This document shows positions 1-7,840 of a stretch of 33,967 bases of DNA, in pieces. The stretch is from an uncultured Dorea sp. (GTDB taxonomy: Bacteria; Bacillota; Clostridia; Lachnospirales; Lachnospiraceae). The first letter of the stretch is position 1, and every line of letters starts with the position of its first letter. The translations under genes were made by a program, and so were the position numbers. Below the pieces are notes generated by a model. The model made no database searches. It saw nothing but the letters and a program-made list of their open reading frames with translations, and was not told the origin of the DNA. The stretch lies in assembly GCA_947645355.1 (NCBI GenBank), contig CANSCI010000020.1, positions 1 to 33,967 of the forward strand, in the 5' to 3' direction.

Positions 1-1
1 T

Positions 2-1063
2 TATATGGATTTTAAGGCGGCTAAGAGAATGGAGCCTTTCTCTCAGTATGCAGTAGCGGCCACCAAAGAGGCGTTAGAGGATGCGGGGATTGATATGGAG
101 AAAGAAGATCCCTACCGCGTGGGCGTAGCAGTAGGTTCCGGCACAGGCTCCCTGCAGGCAATGGAACGTTCCCACAGCAGGCTTGTGGAGAAAGGTCCTG
201 GAAGGATTGAGCCGCTTTTCGTGCCCCTCACAATCTCCAATATGGCGGCAGGCAATATATCTATCCAGCTTGGCTTCCAAGGGAAATGTACCAACGTGGT
301 TACGGCTTGTGCGTCCGGCACACACTGTATCGGAGATGCGTTCCGGGCAATCCAGTACGGGGATGCGGACTTTGTCCTGGCCGGCGGAGCAGAGAGCTGT
401 ATCTGTCCTACAGGTGTGGCGGGATTTTCCGGACTGACGGCTTTGTCAATGTCCAAGGATCCTATGCGTGCATCTATCCCGTTTGACAGGGACAGGGACG
501 GATTTGTACTGGGTGAGGGTGCCGGGATCGTTATGCTGGAAGAATTAGAGCATGCCAGGGCAAGGGGGGCTAAGATCTATGCAGAGCTGGCAGGCTACGG
601 CGCGACAGCAGATGCATACCATATTACCTCGCCTGCCGAGGACGGAGCCGGCGCGGCAAAAGCAATGAGTCTTGCCATGGAAGAGGGGCAGATTGCACCG
701 ATTCAGGTTGATTATATTAACGCACACGGAACCAGCACCTACTACAATGACCTGTATGAGACAAGAGCCATCAAGCTGGCGCTGGGGGAGGAGGCTTCCA
801 GAAAGGTAGTAGTCAATTCCACCAAATCCATGATCGGCCATCTTCTTGGGGCGGCCGGCGGTGTAGAATTTGTAGCCTGTATAAAAAGTATAGAAGAAGG
901 CTTTATCCATCAGACAGTCGGGACAGAGCATGCAGGCGATGGGTGTGATCTGAATTATGCCATCGGGGCTCCGGTGGAGATGGACGTTCGATATGTGCTT
1001 ACCAACTCCCTGGGCTTTGGCGGGCACAATGCTGCACTGCTGATAAAAAAATATGAAGATTAG
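2..1063 (+). CDS. fabF: Beta-ketoacyl-ACP synthase II, 5' end missing
   Basis: This condensing enzyme elongates acyl-ACP with malonyl-ACP in cytoplasmic type II fatty-acid synthesis. The reading frame is open to the window edge, and the first in-frame ATG (position 5) falls inside the family's N-terminal half, so roughly 60 residues lie upstream of the window. Counting from that ATG, the nucleophile is Cys102 in TACASGTHC. The two catalytic histidines sit in NAHGTSTYYND and KSMIGHLLGAAGG, which gives the Cys-His-His triad of FabF/FabB. The C-terminus (NSLGFGGHNAALL) is complete. It is followed 56 bases later by accB, as part of a fab-acc operon whose promoter lies outside the window. FabF rather than FabB is preferred because of the operon context and the overall resemblance to Firmicute FabF. 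Confidence 0.96.
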   Translation, partial: YMDFKAAKRMEPFSQYAVAATKEALEDAGIDMEKEDPYRVGVAVGSGTGSLQAMERSHSRLVEKGPGRIEPLFVPLTISNMAAGNISIQLGFQGKCTNVVTACASGTHCIGDAFRAIQYGDADFVLAGGAESCICPTGVAGFSGLTALSMSKDPMRASIPFDRDRDGFVLGEGAGIVMLEELEHARARGAKIYAELAGYGATADAYHITSPAEDGAGAAKAMSLAMEEGQIAPIQVDYINAHGTSTYYNDLYETRAIKLALGEEASRKVVVNSTKSMIGHLLGAAGGVEFVACIKSIEEGFIHQTVGTEHAGDGCDLNYAIGAPVEMDVRYVLTNSLGFGGHNAALLIKKYED

Positions 1064-1119
1064 CATACGGTATGCGGCTGCTTTGACAGGTACCGTATTA
1101 TAGAAGGGATCGGTAGACT

Positions 1120-1566
1120 ATGGAAGTAGAAAATCTTATAAAATTAATCCAGACAGTGTCCGAGTCAGAACTGACCGGGTTCAAATATGAAGAAAAGGGC
1201 ATGAAACTGCATCTGACAAAGCAGCGGAAGAAGGTATCGAAAGTTCCGAAAGAAGAGGCAATCTACTTAAAAAGTAAACGGACAGACGGTGAAGGAGATC
1301 ACAGTGAAGATAAACGGAAACTGTCCGGCAATCTTGTGAAATCTCCGCTGGTGGGGACATTTTATGCAGCGCCGTCTGAGGATGCGCCTCCTTTTGTGAC
1401 AGTGGGAGATCTTGTAAAAAAGGGTCAGACACTGGCCATTGTGGAGGCTATGAAACTGATGAACGAAATCGAGAGTGAATATGACGGAATGGTGGCAGAG
1501 ATCCTGGCAGAAAACGGTCAGCCGGTAGAGTACGGTCAGCCGTTGTTCCGGATCTGCCCGCAATAG
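1120..1566 (+). CDS. accB: Biotin carboxyl carrier protein of acetyl-CoA carboxylase
   Basis: BCCP carries carboxybiotin between the biotin carboxylase AccC and the carboxyltransferase AccDA during malonyl-CoA formation. The 148-residue protein has the expected plan. There is a short N-terminal oligomerisation region (1-35), a charged linker (about 36-70) and a C-terminal biotinyl domain (about 73-148). The biotin attachment motif EAMKLMNE places the modified lysine at Lys112. A purine-rich ribosome binding site (GAAGGGA) precedes the ATG. The gene sits between fabF and fabZ, as is typical for Clostridia. The stop codon overlaps the ribosome binding site of fabZ, which suggests translational coupling. 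Confidence 0.96.
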   Translation: MEVENLIKLIQTVSESELTGFKYEEKGMKLHLTKQRKKVSKVPKEEAIYLKSKRTDGEGDHSEDKRKLSGNLVKSPLVGTFYAAPSEDAPPFVTVGDLVKKGQTLAIVEAMKLMNEIESEYDGMVAEILAENGQPVEYGQPLFRICPQ

Positions 1567-1574
1567 GAGTGATC

Positions 1575-2033
1575 ATGGAAATGACAACAGAAACGGCAAT
1601 GAAATTAAAGCATTTAGATATAAATGAGATAAAAGAGATCATACCTCACCGACATCCGTTTTTACTGCTTGATTATATTGAGGATTATGAGCCGGGCGAG
1701 TATGCGGTCGGGTATAAATGTGTGTCCTACCGGGAAGAGTTTTTCGCGGGACATTTTCCACAGGAGCCGGTGATGCCGGGAGTCCTGACCGTAGAGGCGC
1801 TTGCGCAGGCAGGAGCGGTTGCAATCCTGAGCCTTGAGGAAAATAAAGGAAAGACCGCTTATTTCGGCGGTATCAATAAGTGTAAATTCAGAGGCAAGGT
1901 GGTTCCAGGGGACAAGGTGCGCCTGGAAACCCGGATCATAAAAAGGAAAGGGCCTGTCGGAGTCGGCGAGGCTGAGGCAAGTGTAGAAGGGAAAGTTGTC
2001 GTCAGTGCGGAGTTGACCTTCATGATTGGATAG
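1575..2033 (+). CDS. fabZ: 3-hydroxyacyl-ACP dehydratase FabZ
   Basis: FabZ dehydrates 3-hydroxyacyl-ACP to trans-2-enoyl-ACP in the fatty-acid elongation cycle. The hot-dog fold protein shows the start IKEIIPHRHPFLLLD. The catalytic pair lies in GHFPQEPVMPGVLTVEALAQ, where the His is in GHFP and the Glu is in VEAL. A GTG at 1569 is also in frame, but it overlaps the AGGAG ribosome binding site at 1565-1569. The ATG at 1575, 5 bases after AGGAG, is therefore the better start and gives 152 residues. The gene begins only 8 bases after the accB stop and ends 9 bases before accC. A FabA-type isomerase role cannot be excluded from sequence alone, because some Firmicute FabZ paralogues isomerise. 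Confidence 0.94.
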   Translation: MEMTTETAMKLKHLDINEIKEIIPHRHPFLLLDYIEDYEPGEYAVGYKCVSYREEFFAGHFPQEPVMPGVLTVEALAQAGAVAILSLEENKGKTAYFGGINKCKFRGKVVPGDKVRLETRIIKRKGPVGVGEAEASVEGKVVVSAELTFMIG

Positions 2034-2042
2034 GTGGCAGAG

Positions 2043-3377
2043 ATGTTAAAAAAAATATTAATTGCCAACCGGGGGGAGATCGCAGTGCGGATCATCCGCG
2101 CGTGCAGGGAGATGGGAATCGAGAGTGTGGCAGTCTATTCGGAGGCGGATAAAGACGCGCTTCACGCCAAGCTTGCAGATGAGGCAGTATGTATTGGCCC
2201 TGCAGCTCCTGCCGACAGTTATCTGAGTATGGACCGTATTATCAGTGCAGCTGTGGTGACAGGTGCAGATTCGATCCATCCGGGCTTTGGTTTTCTGTCA
2301 GAGAACAGTAGATTTGCAAAGCTCTGTGAGGATTGCAGTATTATATTTATCGGCCCGGATTCGGGGGTTATTGCAAGGCTTGGAAATAAGCAGGAGGCCA
2401 GAAATACAATGGAGGCGGCCAAAGTTCCGGTAATTCCTGGAAGCAGGGAGCCGGTTTATACGGCAGAAGAGGGGGAGGCTCAGGCTGCACAGATCGGCTA
2501 TCCGGTCATTATAAAAGCTGCCCTCGGCGGCGGGGGAAAAGGAATGCGTACGGCTTTTACGCCGCAGGAATTTAAGAAAAGCTTTGCAACTGCACAGCAA
2601 GAAGCGCAGAATGCTTTCGGAGACCGTATGATGTACGTGGAGCATTTTATCCAGCATCCGCGGCATATTGAATTCCAGATACTGGCGGATTCTTATGGAA
2701 ATGTAGTACATCTCGGGGAGCGGGACTGCTCCGTCCAGAGGAATCATCAGAAAATGATCGAGGAATCCCCGTCCGCTGCCTTGTCTGAGGAACTTCGCAG
2801 AAAGATGGGGCAGGCTGCGGTGAGAGCCGCAAAGGCGGCACATTATGTGAATGCAGGGACGATTGAGTTTCTGCTGGAGAAAACAGGAAAGTTTTATTTT
2901 ATGGAAATGAACACCAGAATCCAGGTGGAGCATCCGGTCACAGAGTGGGTGACGGGGATAGATTTGATCAAGGAACAGATACGGATTGCGTCGGGCAAAA
3001 AGCTCTCCTGCACTCAGGAAGAGATTCGCCTGTCAGGTCATTCTATTGAATGCCGTATCAATGCGGAAAATGCAAGAAAAGGGTTCCGGCCTTCCCCTGG
3101 GAAGATAAAGGATATGCATCTGCCGGGGGGCAAGGGGATCCGGATTGATTCGGCCATCTACAGCGGGTATACTATTCCCCCTTATTACGATTCCATGATT
3201 GCAAAGCTCAGTGTATGGGCAAAAAACAGAAGTGAGGCAATCTGCAAGATGCGAAGCGCTCTCGGTGAGGTGATTATCGAGGGGATTGACACGAATGTGG
3301 ACTATCAGTATGAGATCCTGAATCATCCGGATTATGTCGCCGGAAACATAGATATAGAATTTATTGAAAAAATGTAA
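2043..3377 (+). CDS. accC: Biotin carboxylase subunit of acetyl-CoA carboxylase
   Basis: AccC carboxylates BCCP-bound biotin using ATP and bicarbonate. The start MLKKILIANRGEIAVRIIRA is the conserved biotin carboxylase N-terminus, so ATG 2043 is chosen over the in-frame GTG at 2034, giving 444 residues. An ATP-grasp glycine-rich loop is seen in KAALGGGGKGMR. The conserved EMNTRIQVEHPVTE segment carries the metal and bicarbonate site residues. The C-terminal part (about 335-444) matches the biotin carboxylase C domain. The length equals that of stand-alone bacterial AccC (about 450), so it is not a pyruvate carboxylase fragment. Its operon position beside accB and accDA confirms the role. Confidence 0.97.
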   Translation: MLKKILIANRGEIAVRIIRACREMGIESVAVYSEADKDALHAKLADEAVCIGPAAPADSYLSMDRIISAAVVTGADSIHPGFGFLSENSRFAKLCEDCSIIFIGPDSGVIARLGNKQEARNTMEAAKVPVIPGSREPVYTAEEGEAQAAQIGYPVIIKAALGGGGKGMRTAFTPQEFKKSFATAQQEAQNAFGDRMMYVEHFIQHPRHIEFQILADSYGNVVHLGERDCSVQRNHQKMIEESPSAALSEELRRKMGQAAVRAAKAAHYVNAGTIEFLLEKTGKFYFMEMNTRIQVEHPVTEWVTGIDLIKEQIRIASGKKLSCTQEEIRLSGHSIECRINAENARKGFRPSPGKIKDMHLPGGKGIRIDSAIYSGYTIPPYYDSMIAKLSVWAKNRSEAICKMRSALGEVIIEGIDTNVDYQYEILNHPDYVAGNIDIEFIEKM

Positions 3378-3389
3378 AGGTGAGATTGC

Positions 3390-5111
3390 ATGAAGCTAGA
3401 CAATGTATTCAAAAAGACCAGTTTTTCCACTGCGAAAAGGCGGAGAGGGCCTGATGTCCCGGCGGGACTTCTCAGAAAATGTAATAAATGCGGCAGCGCC
3501 ATTATTGCAGAAGATGTAAAAAGGGATCTCTATATCTGTCCGAAATGTGGAGGGTATTTCCGTGTGCATGCGTATCGGCGGATTGAGATGGTGGCAGATG
3601 AGGGAACCTTTGAAGAGTGGGATCAGGATCTTACCTTCGGAAATCCGCTGTCCTATAAAGGATATGAGGAGAAACTGGAAAGCCTTCGAGAGAAAACAGG
3701 GCTTAAGGAGGCTGTTGTTACGGGAAAGGCGCGTATCGATGGAAGTGAGACGGTACTTGGTGTGTGCGACGGGCGTTTTTTGATGGCCAGCATGGGCAAG
3801 GCTGTGGGGGAGAAGATTACAAGGGCTGTGGAGCGCGCTACAAAGGAGCGGCTTCCGGTTCTCTTGTTTGCCTGCTCTGGAGGAGCGAGGATGCAGGAAG
3901 GAATCTACTCCTTGATGCAGATGGCCAAAACTGCGGCAGCACTGAAACGGCACAATGACGCAGGCCTGCTGTATGTGAGTGTGCTCACCGATCCGACGAC
4001 CGGAGGCGTGACGGCAAGCTACGCCATGCTGGGGGATGTGATCCTTGCGGAACCAGGGGCGCTGATCGGGTTTGCCGGTCCCAGGGTGATCGAGCAGACC
4101 ATAAAACAGAAGCTTCCGAAGGGGTTTCAGAGGGCTGAATTTCTTCTGGAGCATGGATTCCTTGACGGGATCGTGGAGCGGCCGAGGCTGAAAGAAACGT
4201 TGTCCCGGATATTAAAGCTGCATGAAAGCCAGAAAGGGTACTCTGCCGGAGATGCTGCCGAAGACAATGCGGCAGTGTGTAAAGGCGGTGTGTATGGAGA
4301 GATCACTTGCAGCCGGAAGGAAAAGGAAGAGCCGGACGCGTGGGAGCGTGTGCTTCTTTCACGGAGTGCAGACCGGCCGACGGGTGTAGATTATATAGAA
4401 GTGCTGTTTACGGATTTTGTGGAGTGTCATGGGGATCGATATTTTGCCGATGACCGTGCGGTTGTGGGCGGTGTCGCGAGATTTCACGGGAGACCGGTGA
4501 CTGTCATAGCACAGTCCAAGGGGCGGAATACAAAAGAAAATATTATGCGTAATTTTGGGATGCCGTCCCCGGAAGGGTACCGGAAAGCATTAAGACTTAT
4601 GCATCAGGCGGAGAAGTTCCGACGGCCGGTTGTCTGTTTTGTAGATACCCCGGGGGCTTTCTGCGGGCTTGAGGCAGAGGAGCGGGGACAGGGAGAGGCA
4701 ATTGCAAGAAATCTCTATGAGATGTCGTCCCTGAAGGTTCCGGTCCTCGCTGTGATTATCGGAGAAGGCGGAAGCGGCGGCGCCCTTGCCATGGCGGTGG
4801 CAGACGAGGTGTGGATGCTGGAGAATTCTGTGTATTCGATCCTGTCGCCGGAAGGATTTGCGAGCATCCTGTGGAAGGACAGTACGAAGGCAAAGGAGGC
4901 GGCGGGAGTGATGAAGCTGACTGCCGGGCATCTTAAACAGATGGGAATGGTAGAGAAAGTATTTCCAGAGCCGGACAGATATACGTCAGAGACACTTAAG
5001 GAGGTAAGTATTGCTCTTGATGGGGAGATGCAGCGGTTTCTGGAAGAATATGCGCTGAAATCCGGTGAAGAACTGGCAGAGGGCAGGTATGGCAGATTCC
5101 GCCGGCTGTAA
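3390..5111 (+). CDS. accDA: Acetyl-CoA carboxylase carboxyltransferase, fused beta-alpha subunits
   Basis: This 573-residue protein transfers CO2 from carboxybiotin to acetyl-CoA. Residues 1 to about 285 are AccD-like. They include an N-terminal four-cysteine zinc ribbon (Cys31, Cys34, Cys50, Cys53) and the crotonase-type core with SGGARMQEG and [11 protein letters not shown]. After a charged linker (about 285-325), residues from about 330 to the end are AccA-like, with [36 protein letters not shown] and [11 protein letters not shown]. In E. coli these are two proteins of about 300 residues each. Here one uninterrupted frame carries both, and I see no internal stop or frameshift. It is the last fab/acc gene, 12 bases after accC. 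Confidence 0.95.
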   Translation: MKLDNVFKKTSFSTAKRRRGPDVPAGLLRKCNKCGSAIIAEDVKRDLYICPKCGGYFRVHAYRRIEMVADEGTFEEWDQDLTFGNPLSYKGYEEKLESLREKTGLKEAVVTGKARIDGSETVLGVCDGRFLMASMGKAVGEKITRAVERATKERLPVLLFACSGGARMQEGIYSLMQMAKTAAALKRHNDAGLLYVSVLTDPTTGGVTASYAMLGDVILAEPGALIGFAGPRVIEQTIKQKLPKGFQRAEFLLEHGFLDGIVERPRLKETLSRILKLHESQKGYSAGDAAEDNAAVCKGGVYGEITCSRKEKEEPDAWERVLLSRSADRPTGVDYIEVLFTDFVECHGDRYFADDRAVVGGVARFHGRPVTVIAQSKGRNTKENIMRNFGMPSPEGYRKALRLMHQAEKFRRPVVCFVDTPGAFCGLEAEERGQGEAIARNLYEMSSLKVPVLAVIIGEGGSGGALAMAVADEVWMLENSVYSILSPEGFASILWKDSTKAKEAAGVMKLTAGHLKQMGMVEKVFPEPDRYTSETLKEVSIALDGEMQRFLEEYALKSGEELAEGRYGRFRRL

Positions 5112-5122
5112 GAAAGTTGTGA

Positions 5123-5152
5123 TTGATTCTTTGGTGACAGAACGGGTATAAT
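5123..5152 (+). promoter_or_regulatory. Putative promoter of the MarR-type gene
   Basis: TTGATT (5123-5128) and a perfect TATAAT (5147-5152) are separated by 18 bases, 39 bases before the regulator's ATG. This suggests the regulator can be transcribed apart from the fab/acc operon that ends at 5111. No clear intrinsic terminator lies between accDA and this gene, so read-through from the operon is also possible. Confidence 0.6.
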
Positions 5153-5190
5153 AAGAGACAGAGAAAGAACGGAAGGGCAGGGCTTGAGAC

Positions 5191-5643
5191 ATGGGAGACG
5201 AATACAGGAAGATTAACAGCGTTCTGGTGAATCTGATCAATGAAATATGGGAGCTTGAAGGGAAGGCGATTATCACACCGGAATTCAAGGATATCACCAA
5301 CAACGATATGCATGTCATAGAGGCCGTCGGGACAGGAGACGGGGATAATATGTCTTCCATTGCAAAGAAGCTCGGTATTACAGTAGGCTCTCTTACGATT
5401 GCCATGAACCATCTGGTAAAGAAAAAATATGTGGAGCGGTGCAGAAGTGAGAAGGATCGACGCGTGGTGCTCATAAAGCTGACAGAAAAAGGTGCGGCTG
5501 CGTATAAGCACCACGAAGACTACCACCGGCAGATGACAGAGGCAGTTATGGAGAAGCTTGATGAGACGGAGATGCCTGTGCTGATGAAAATGCTTGACGG
5601 GCTGACGGAGTTCTTTACCGGGTACAGCGGGCAGAAGGAATAG
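5191..5643 (+). CDS. MarR-family transcriptional regulator, FabT-like
   Basis: A 150-residue winged-helix regulator. Residues about 40-105 hold the MarR domain: NMSSIAKKLGITVGSLTIAMNHLVKKKYVER is the helix-turn-helix, and SEKDRRVVLIKLTEKG is the wing with the typical DxR signature. The N- and C-terminal helices would form the dimer interface. Its place directly after the fatty-acid genes suggests a FabT-like repressor of lipid synthesis that responds to acyl-ACP. This is inferred from context: in streptococci fabT heads the cluster, whereas here the gene is at its end. No obvious palindromic FabT box was seen in the window. The family is certain and the regulon is not. Confidence 0.88.
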   Translation: MGDEYRKINSVLVNLINEIWELEGKAIITPEFKDITNNDMHVIEAVGTGDGDNMSSIAKKLGITVGSLTIAMNHLVKKKYVERCRSEKDRRVVLIKLTEKGAAAYKHHEDYHRQMTEAVMEKLDETEMPVLMKMLDGLTEFFTGYSGQKE

Positions 5644-5660
5644 AATTTTAGAATCAGCAC

Positions 5661-5690
5661 TTGACGGGAATGCATTCATTATGCTATTCT
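5661..5690 (+). promoter_or_regulatory. Promoter of the ABC-F resistance transcript
   Basis: TTGACG (5661-5666) and TATTCT (5685-5690) are separated by 18 bases, and a TG one base upstream of the -10 gives an extended -10. Transcription would begin near 5698, about 280 bases before the ABC-F start codon, which leaves a long structured leader. Confidence 0.65.
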
Positions 5691-5725
5691 CGTTGTGGAA
5701 TATAAAAAGAATTGGAGATGAGAGG

Positions 5726-5746
5726 ATGAAGACAACTTCTTGCTAA
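5726..5746 (+). CDS. Leader peptide MKTTSC of the ABC-F attenuator
   Basis: A six-codon open frame (ATG to TAA) starts 8 bases after GGAG (5714-5717) and about 28 bases into the predicted transcript. Short translated leader peptides are the sensors in attenuators of antibiotic-resistance genes: a drug-stalled ribosome changes the RNA folding downstream. The peptide is followed by the competing hairpins at 5811-5941. No protein function is implied. The alternative ATG at 5718 (M-R-G-stop) has no spacer to the GGAG and is less likely to be used. Confidence 0.55.
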   Translation: MKTTSC

Positions 5747-5810
5747 CAGTAATGTAACTGCATAATGAAGCAGATATGGGCGACAGCCCGTTTGTTTTGT
5801 TGTGCCGACA

Positions 5811-5932
5811 GCAGGAAGGTTTAGAATTCATTCGCTTGTACTCCATACAGATAGACGTAATTTTTGTCCGGCAGTAGGGCCGGATCAGATGCATTTGTGA
5901 CTGTATGAGGCTGCAGGAAATAACTTTCCTGC
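5811..5932 (+). promoter_or_regulatory. Antiterminator helix competing with the terminator
   Basis: GCAGGAAGGTT (5811-5821) can pair with AACTTTCCTGC (5922-5932) over 11 base pairs including one G-U. The right arm is also the 3' arm of the terminator hairpin at 5910-5935, so the two structures exclude each other. A further hairpin, TCCGGC/GCCGGA (about 5868-5884), lies in the loop between the arms. This is the architecture of a conditional transcription attenuator. Confidence 0.6.
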
Positions 5933-5941
5933 GGCTTTTTT
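5910..5941 (+). terminator. Intrinsic terminator (attenuator) upstream of ABC-F
   Basis: An 11-bp hairpin pairs 5910-5920 with 5925-5935 around a TAAC loop and is followed by six T residues (5936-5941). It lies between the promoter at 5661 and the ABC-F start at 5978, so it would stop most transcripts unless disrupted. A second small hairpin (TGCCGC/GCGGCA, 5941-5956) follows just before the ribosome binding site. Confidence 0.8.
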
Positions 5942-5977
5942 GCCGCTGACGCGGCAGACTTTAATAGGAGGCAGCAG

Positions 5978-7456
5978 ATGTCATTAATAGACGTAGTGGA
6001 TTTGACTTTTGCCTATGAGGGCAGTTATGAAAATGTATTTGAGCATGTATCCTTTCAGCTGGATACGGACTGGAAGCTTGGGTTTACCGGGAGAAATGGG
6101 CGGGGAAAAACAACGTTTCTTAAGCTTCTCCTTGGGCAGTATGAATATGGGGGGACAATATCTGCCGGTGTGGAATTTGAATATTTCCCTTATGAAGTAA
6201 AGGATCAGGAGCGGTTGACGCTGGAGATTGTGGAGAAGATGCTGCCGGCGCTGGAGGAATGGCGGCTGTTCCGGGAACTGAACCTGCTCAAGGTCGACGC
6301 GCAGGTTTTGTACCGCCCATTTTACACGTTAAGCTGCGGGGAGCAGACGAAGATCCTGCTTGCGGCGCTGTTCCTCGAAGAAAACAGGTTTCTGCTGATC
6401 GATGAGCCCACGAATCATCTGGATACAGAATCCAGAAGGCTGGCGGCAGAGTATCTGAACAAGAAGAAAGGATTTATCCTGGTGTCCCATGACCGAAGGT
6501 TTTTAGATGGGTGTGTGGATCATATTCTGTCTGTCAATAAGATGAACATCGAGATACAAAAAGGGACGTTCTCATCATGGTATGCCAACAAAGAGGCCCG
6601 GGATCAGATGGAACTTGAGCAGAATGAGAGGTTGAAAAAAGAGGTGAAGCGCCTGCAAAAATCTGCAAGGCAGGCTTCTTGCTGGTCAGATAAGGTTGAG
6701 CGCAGCAAGAAGGGACAGCGTACGGCGGGGCTCCGTCCGGACAGAGGCTTTATCGGACATAAGTCGGCTAAGATGATGAAGCGTTCCAAAGTTCTGGAGG
6801 CCAGAAGAGAGCAGGCAGCAGCGGATAAATCAAAGCTTCTTAAAAATATTGAGGAGGCGGTCACCCTGAGGCTTTACCCACTTTCTTACCACACAGACCG
6901 TATGGCAGTGCTTGAGAATGTATCTGTGTCATATGGGGAGAATGTGGCGTGCAGCGGCGTAGGCTTTGAGATCAGGCAGGGAGAGAGGATCTGCCTGTCA
7001 GGGCCTAACGGGTGCGGGAAATCCAGTGTGCTGAAGTTGATTCTGGGAGAGGAACTCGCATATACCGGGCTGTGCCAGGTAGGAAGCGGCATCCGAATTT
7101 CTTATGTGCCTCAGGATCCGTCATTTTTAAGTGGAGACCTGAAGGATATTGCGCTGGAGTACGGGCTTGACGAGAGCTTGTTTAAGGCAATACTGCGAAA
7201 GCTTGATCTGGGAAGAGGGCAGTTTGAGAAAGATGTAAGCCAATACAGCGCCGGGCAGAAGAAGAAGGTGCTGCTGGCCAAAAGCCTGTGTGAACGGGCG
7301 CACATCTATGTGTGGGATGAGCCGTTGAATTATATTGATATTTTGTCGCGAATTCAGATAGAAGAGTTGATTTTAGAGTGTCAGCCGACTATGATATTTG
7401 TAGAGCATGACGAGGCCTTCCGGGAGCGGGCAGCTACAAAGACAGTGGTGATCTGA
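5978..7456 (+). CDS. ABC-F ribosomal protection protein, Lsa/Vga/CplR-like
   Basis: A soluble twin-ATPase protein of 492 residues with no membrane segments. NBD1 has Walker A GRNGRGKT (38-45), signature LSCGE (118-122, Cys for the usual Gly) and Walker B LLIDEPTNHLD (139-149). A charged interdomain linker (about 200-300) follows. NBD2 has Walker A GPNGCGKS (342-349), signature YSAGQ and Walker B VWDEPLNYID. This layout matches antibiotic-resistance ABC-F proteins, which enter the ribosomal E site and dislodge lincosamides, streptogramin A or pleuromutilins. From memory of Lsa(A), the similarity is strong across its length. The drug spectrum cannot be read from sequence. AGGAGG (5966-5971) lies 6 bases before the ATG. 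The upstream attenuator supports drug-induced expression. Housekeeping ABC-F proteins such as EttA are less likely. Confidence 0.9.
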   Translation: MSLIDVVDLTFAYEGSYENVFEHVSFQLDTDWKLGFTGRNGRGKTTFLKLLLGQYEYGGTISAGVEFEYFPYEVKDQERLTLEIVEKMLPALEEWRLFRELNLLKVDAQVLYRPFYTLSCGEQTKILLAALFLEENRFLLIDEPTNHLDTESRRLAAEYLNKKKGFILVSHDRRFLDGCVDHILSVNKMNIEIQKGTFSSWYANKEARDQMELEQNERLKKEVKRLQKSARQASCWSDKVERSKKGQRTAGLRPDRGFIGHKSAKMMKRSKVLEARREQAAADKSKLLKNIEEAVTLRLYPLSYHTDRMAVLENVSVSYGENVACSGVGFEIRQGERICLSGPNGCGKSSVLKLILGEELAYTGLCQVGSGIRISYVPQDPSFLSGDLKDIALEYGLDESLFKAILRKLDLGRGQFEKDVSQYSAGQKKKVLLAKSLCERAHIYVWDEPLNYIDILSRIQIEELILECQPTMIFVEHDEAFRERAATKTVVI

Positions 7457-7508
7457 CCGAAGATGGGCAGCGGAACTTTCGGACAGGCAGGGAAAAGGAG
7501 AGGGATTT

Positions 7509-7829
7509 ATGGGGGGACAGAATTCGTTTGATAAGATCTATGAGGTGGTGCGGGAGATCCCGGAAGGGAAGGTGGCTGCCTACGGGCAGGTGGCGGAGCT
7601 TGCCGGGAACCGCAGGTGGGCCAGGGTGGTGGGCTACGCGCTCCATGCCGTCCCTGATACAGCGTATGTGCCCTGGCACAGAGTCGTAACAAAAGAAGGG
7701 GGCTTGTACCGCGGGGCAGACCGGGACGGAAACAATATCCAGGCAGAGCTGCTTAGGGCAGAAGGAGTGGAATTTGTGGACGGAAATGTGGATATGAAAC
7801 GTTTTCAGTGGAACAAGAGATTGTTTTAG
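7509..7829 (+). CDS. Alkyltransferase-like protein (ATL), MGMT-like DNA-binding domain
   Basis: A 106-residue protein with the C-terminal domain fold of O6-alkylguanine-DNA alkyltransferases: IPEGKVAAYGQVAELAG is the helix-turn-helix and its RRWARVVGYALHA segment follows. At the active site it has PWHRV, with Trp56 in place of the alkyl-accepting Cys of PCHRV. Trp at this site defines ATL proteins such as E. coli YbaZ. These bind O6-alkylguanine and hand the lesion to nucleotide excision repair instead of repairing it directly. The gene starts 52 bases after the ABC-F stop with a GGAGAGGG ribosome binding site, and no terminator separates them. It may therefore share the ABC-F transcript. Confidence 0.88.
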   Translation: MGGQNSFDKIYEVVREIPEGKVAAYGQVAELAGNRRWARVVGYALHAVPDTAYVPWHRVVTKEGGLYRGADRDGNNIQAELLRAEGVEFVDGNVDMKRFQWNKRLF

Positions 7830-7840
7830 GAGAGATTCAT

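Noticed and set aside
7671-7685. Active O6-methylguanine-DNA methyltransferase
   Set aside because: The active-site motif is PWHR, not PCHR, so alkyl transfer to protein is not possible at that position.
7808-7840. Upstream start for the DUF3841 gene
   Set aside because: It lies inside the ATL gene and has no ribosome binding site; the ATG at 7841 has AGGAGA at good spacing.
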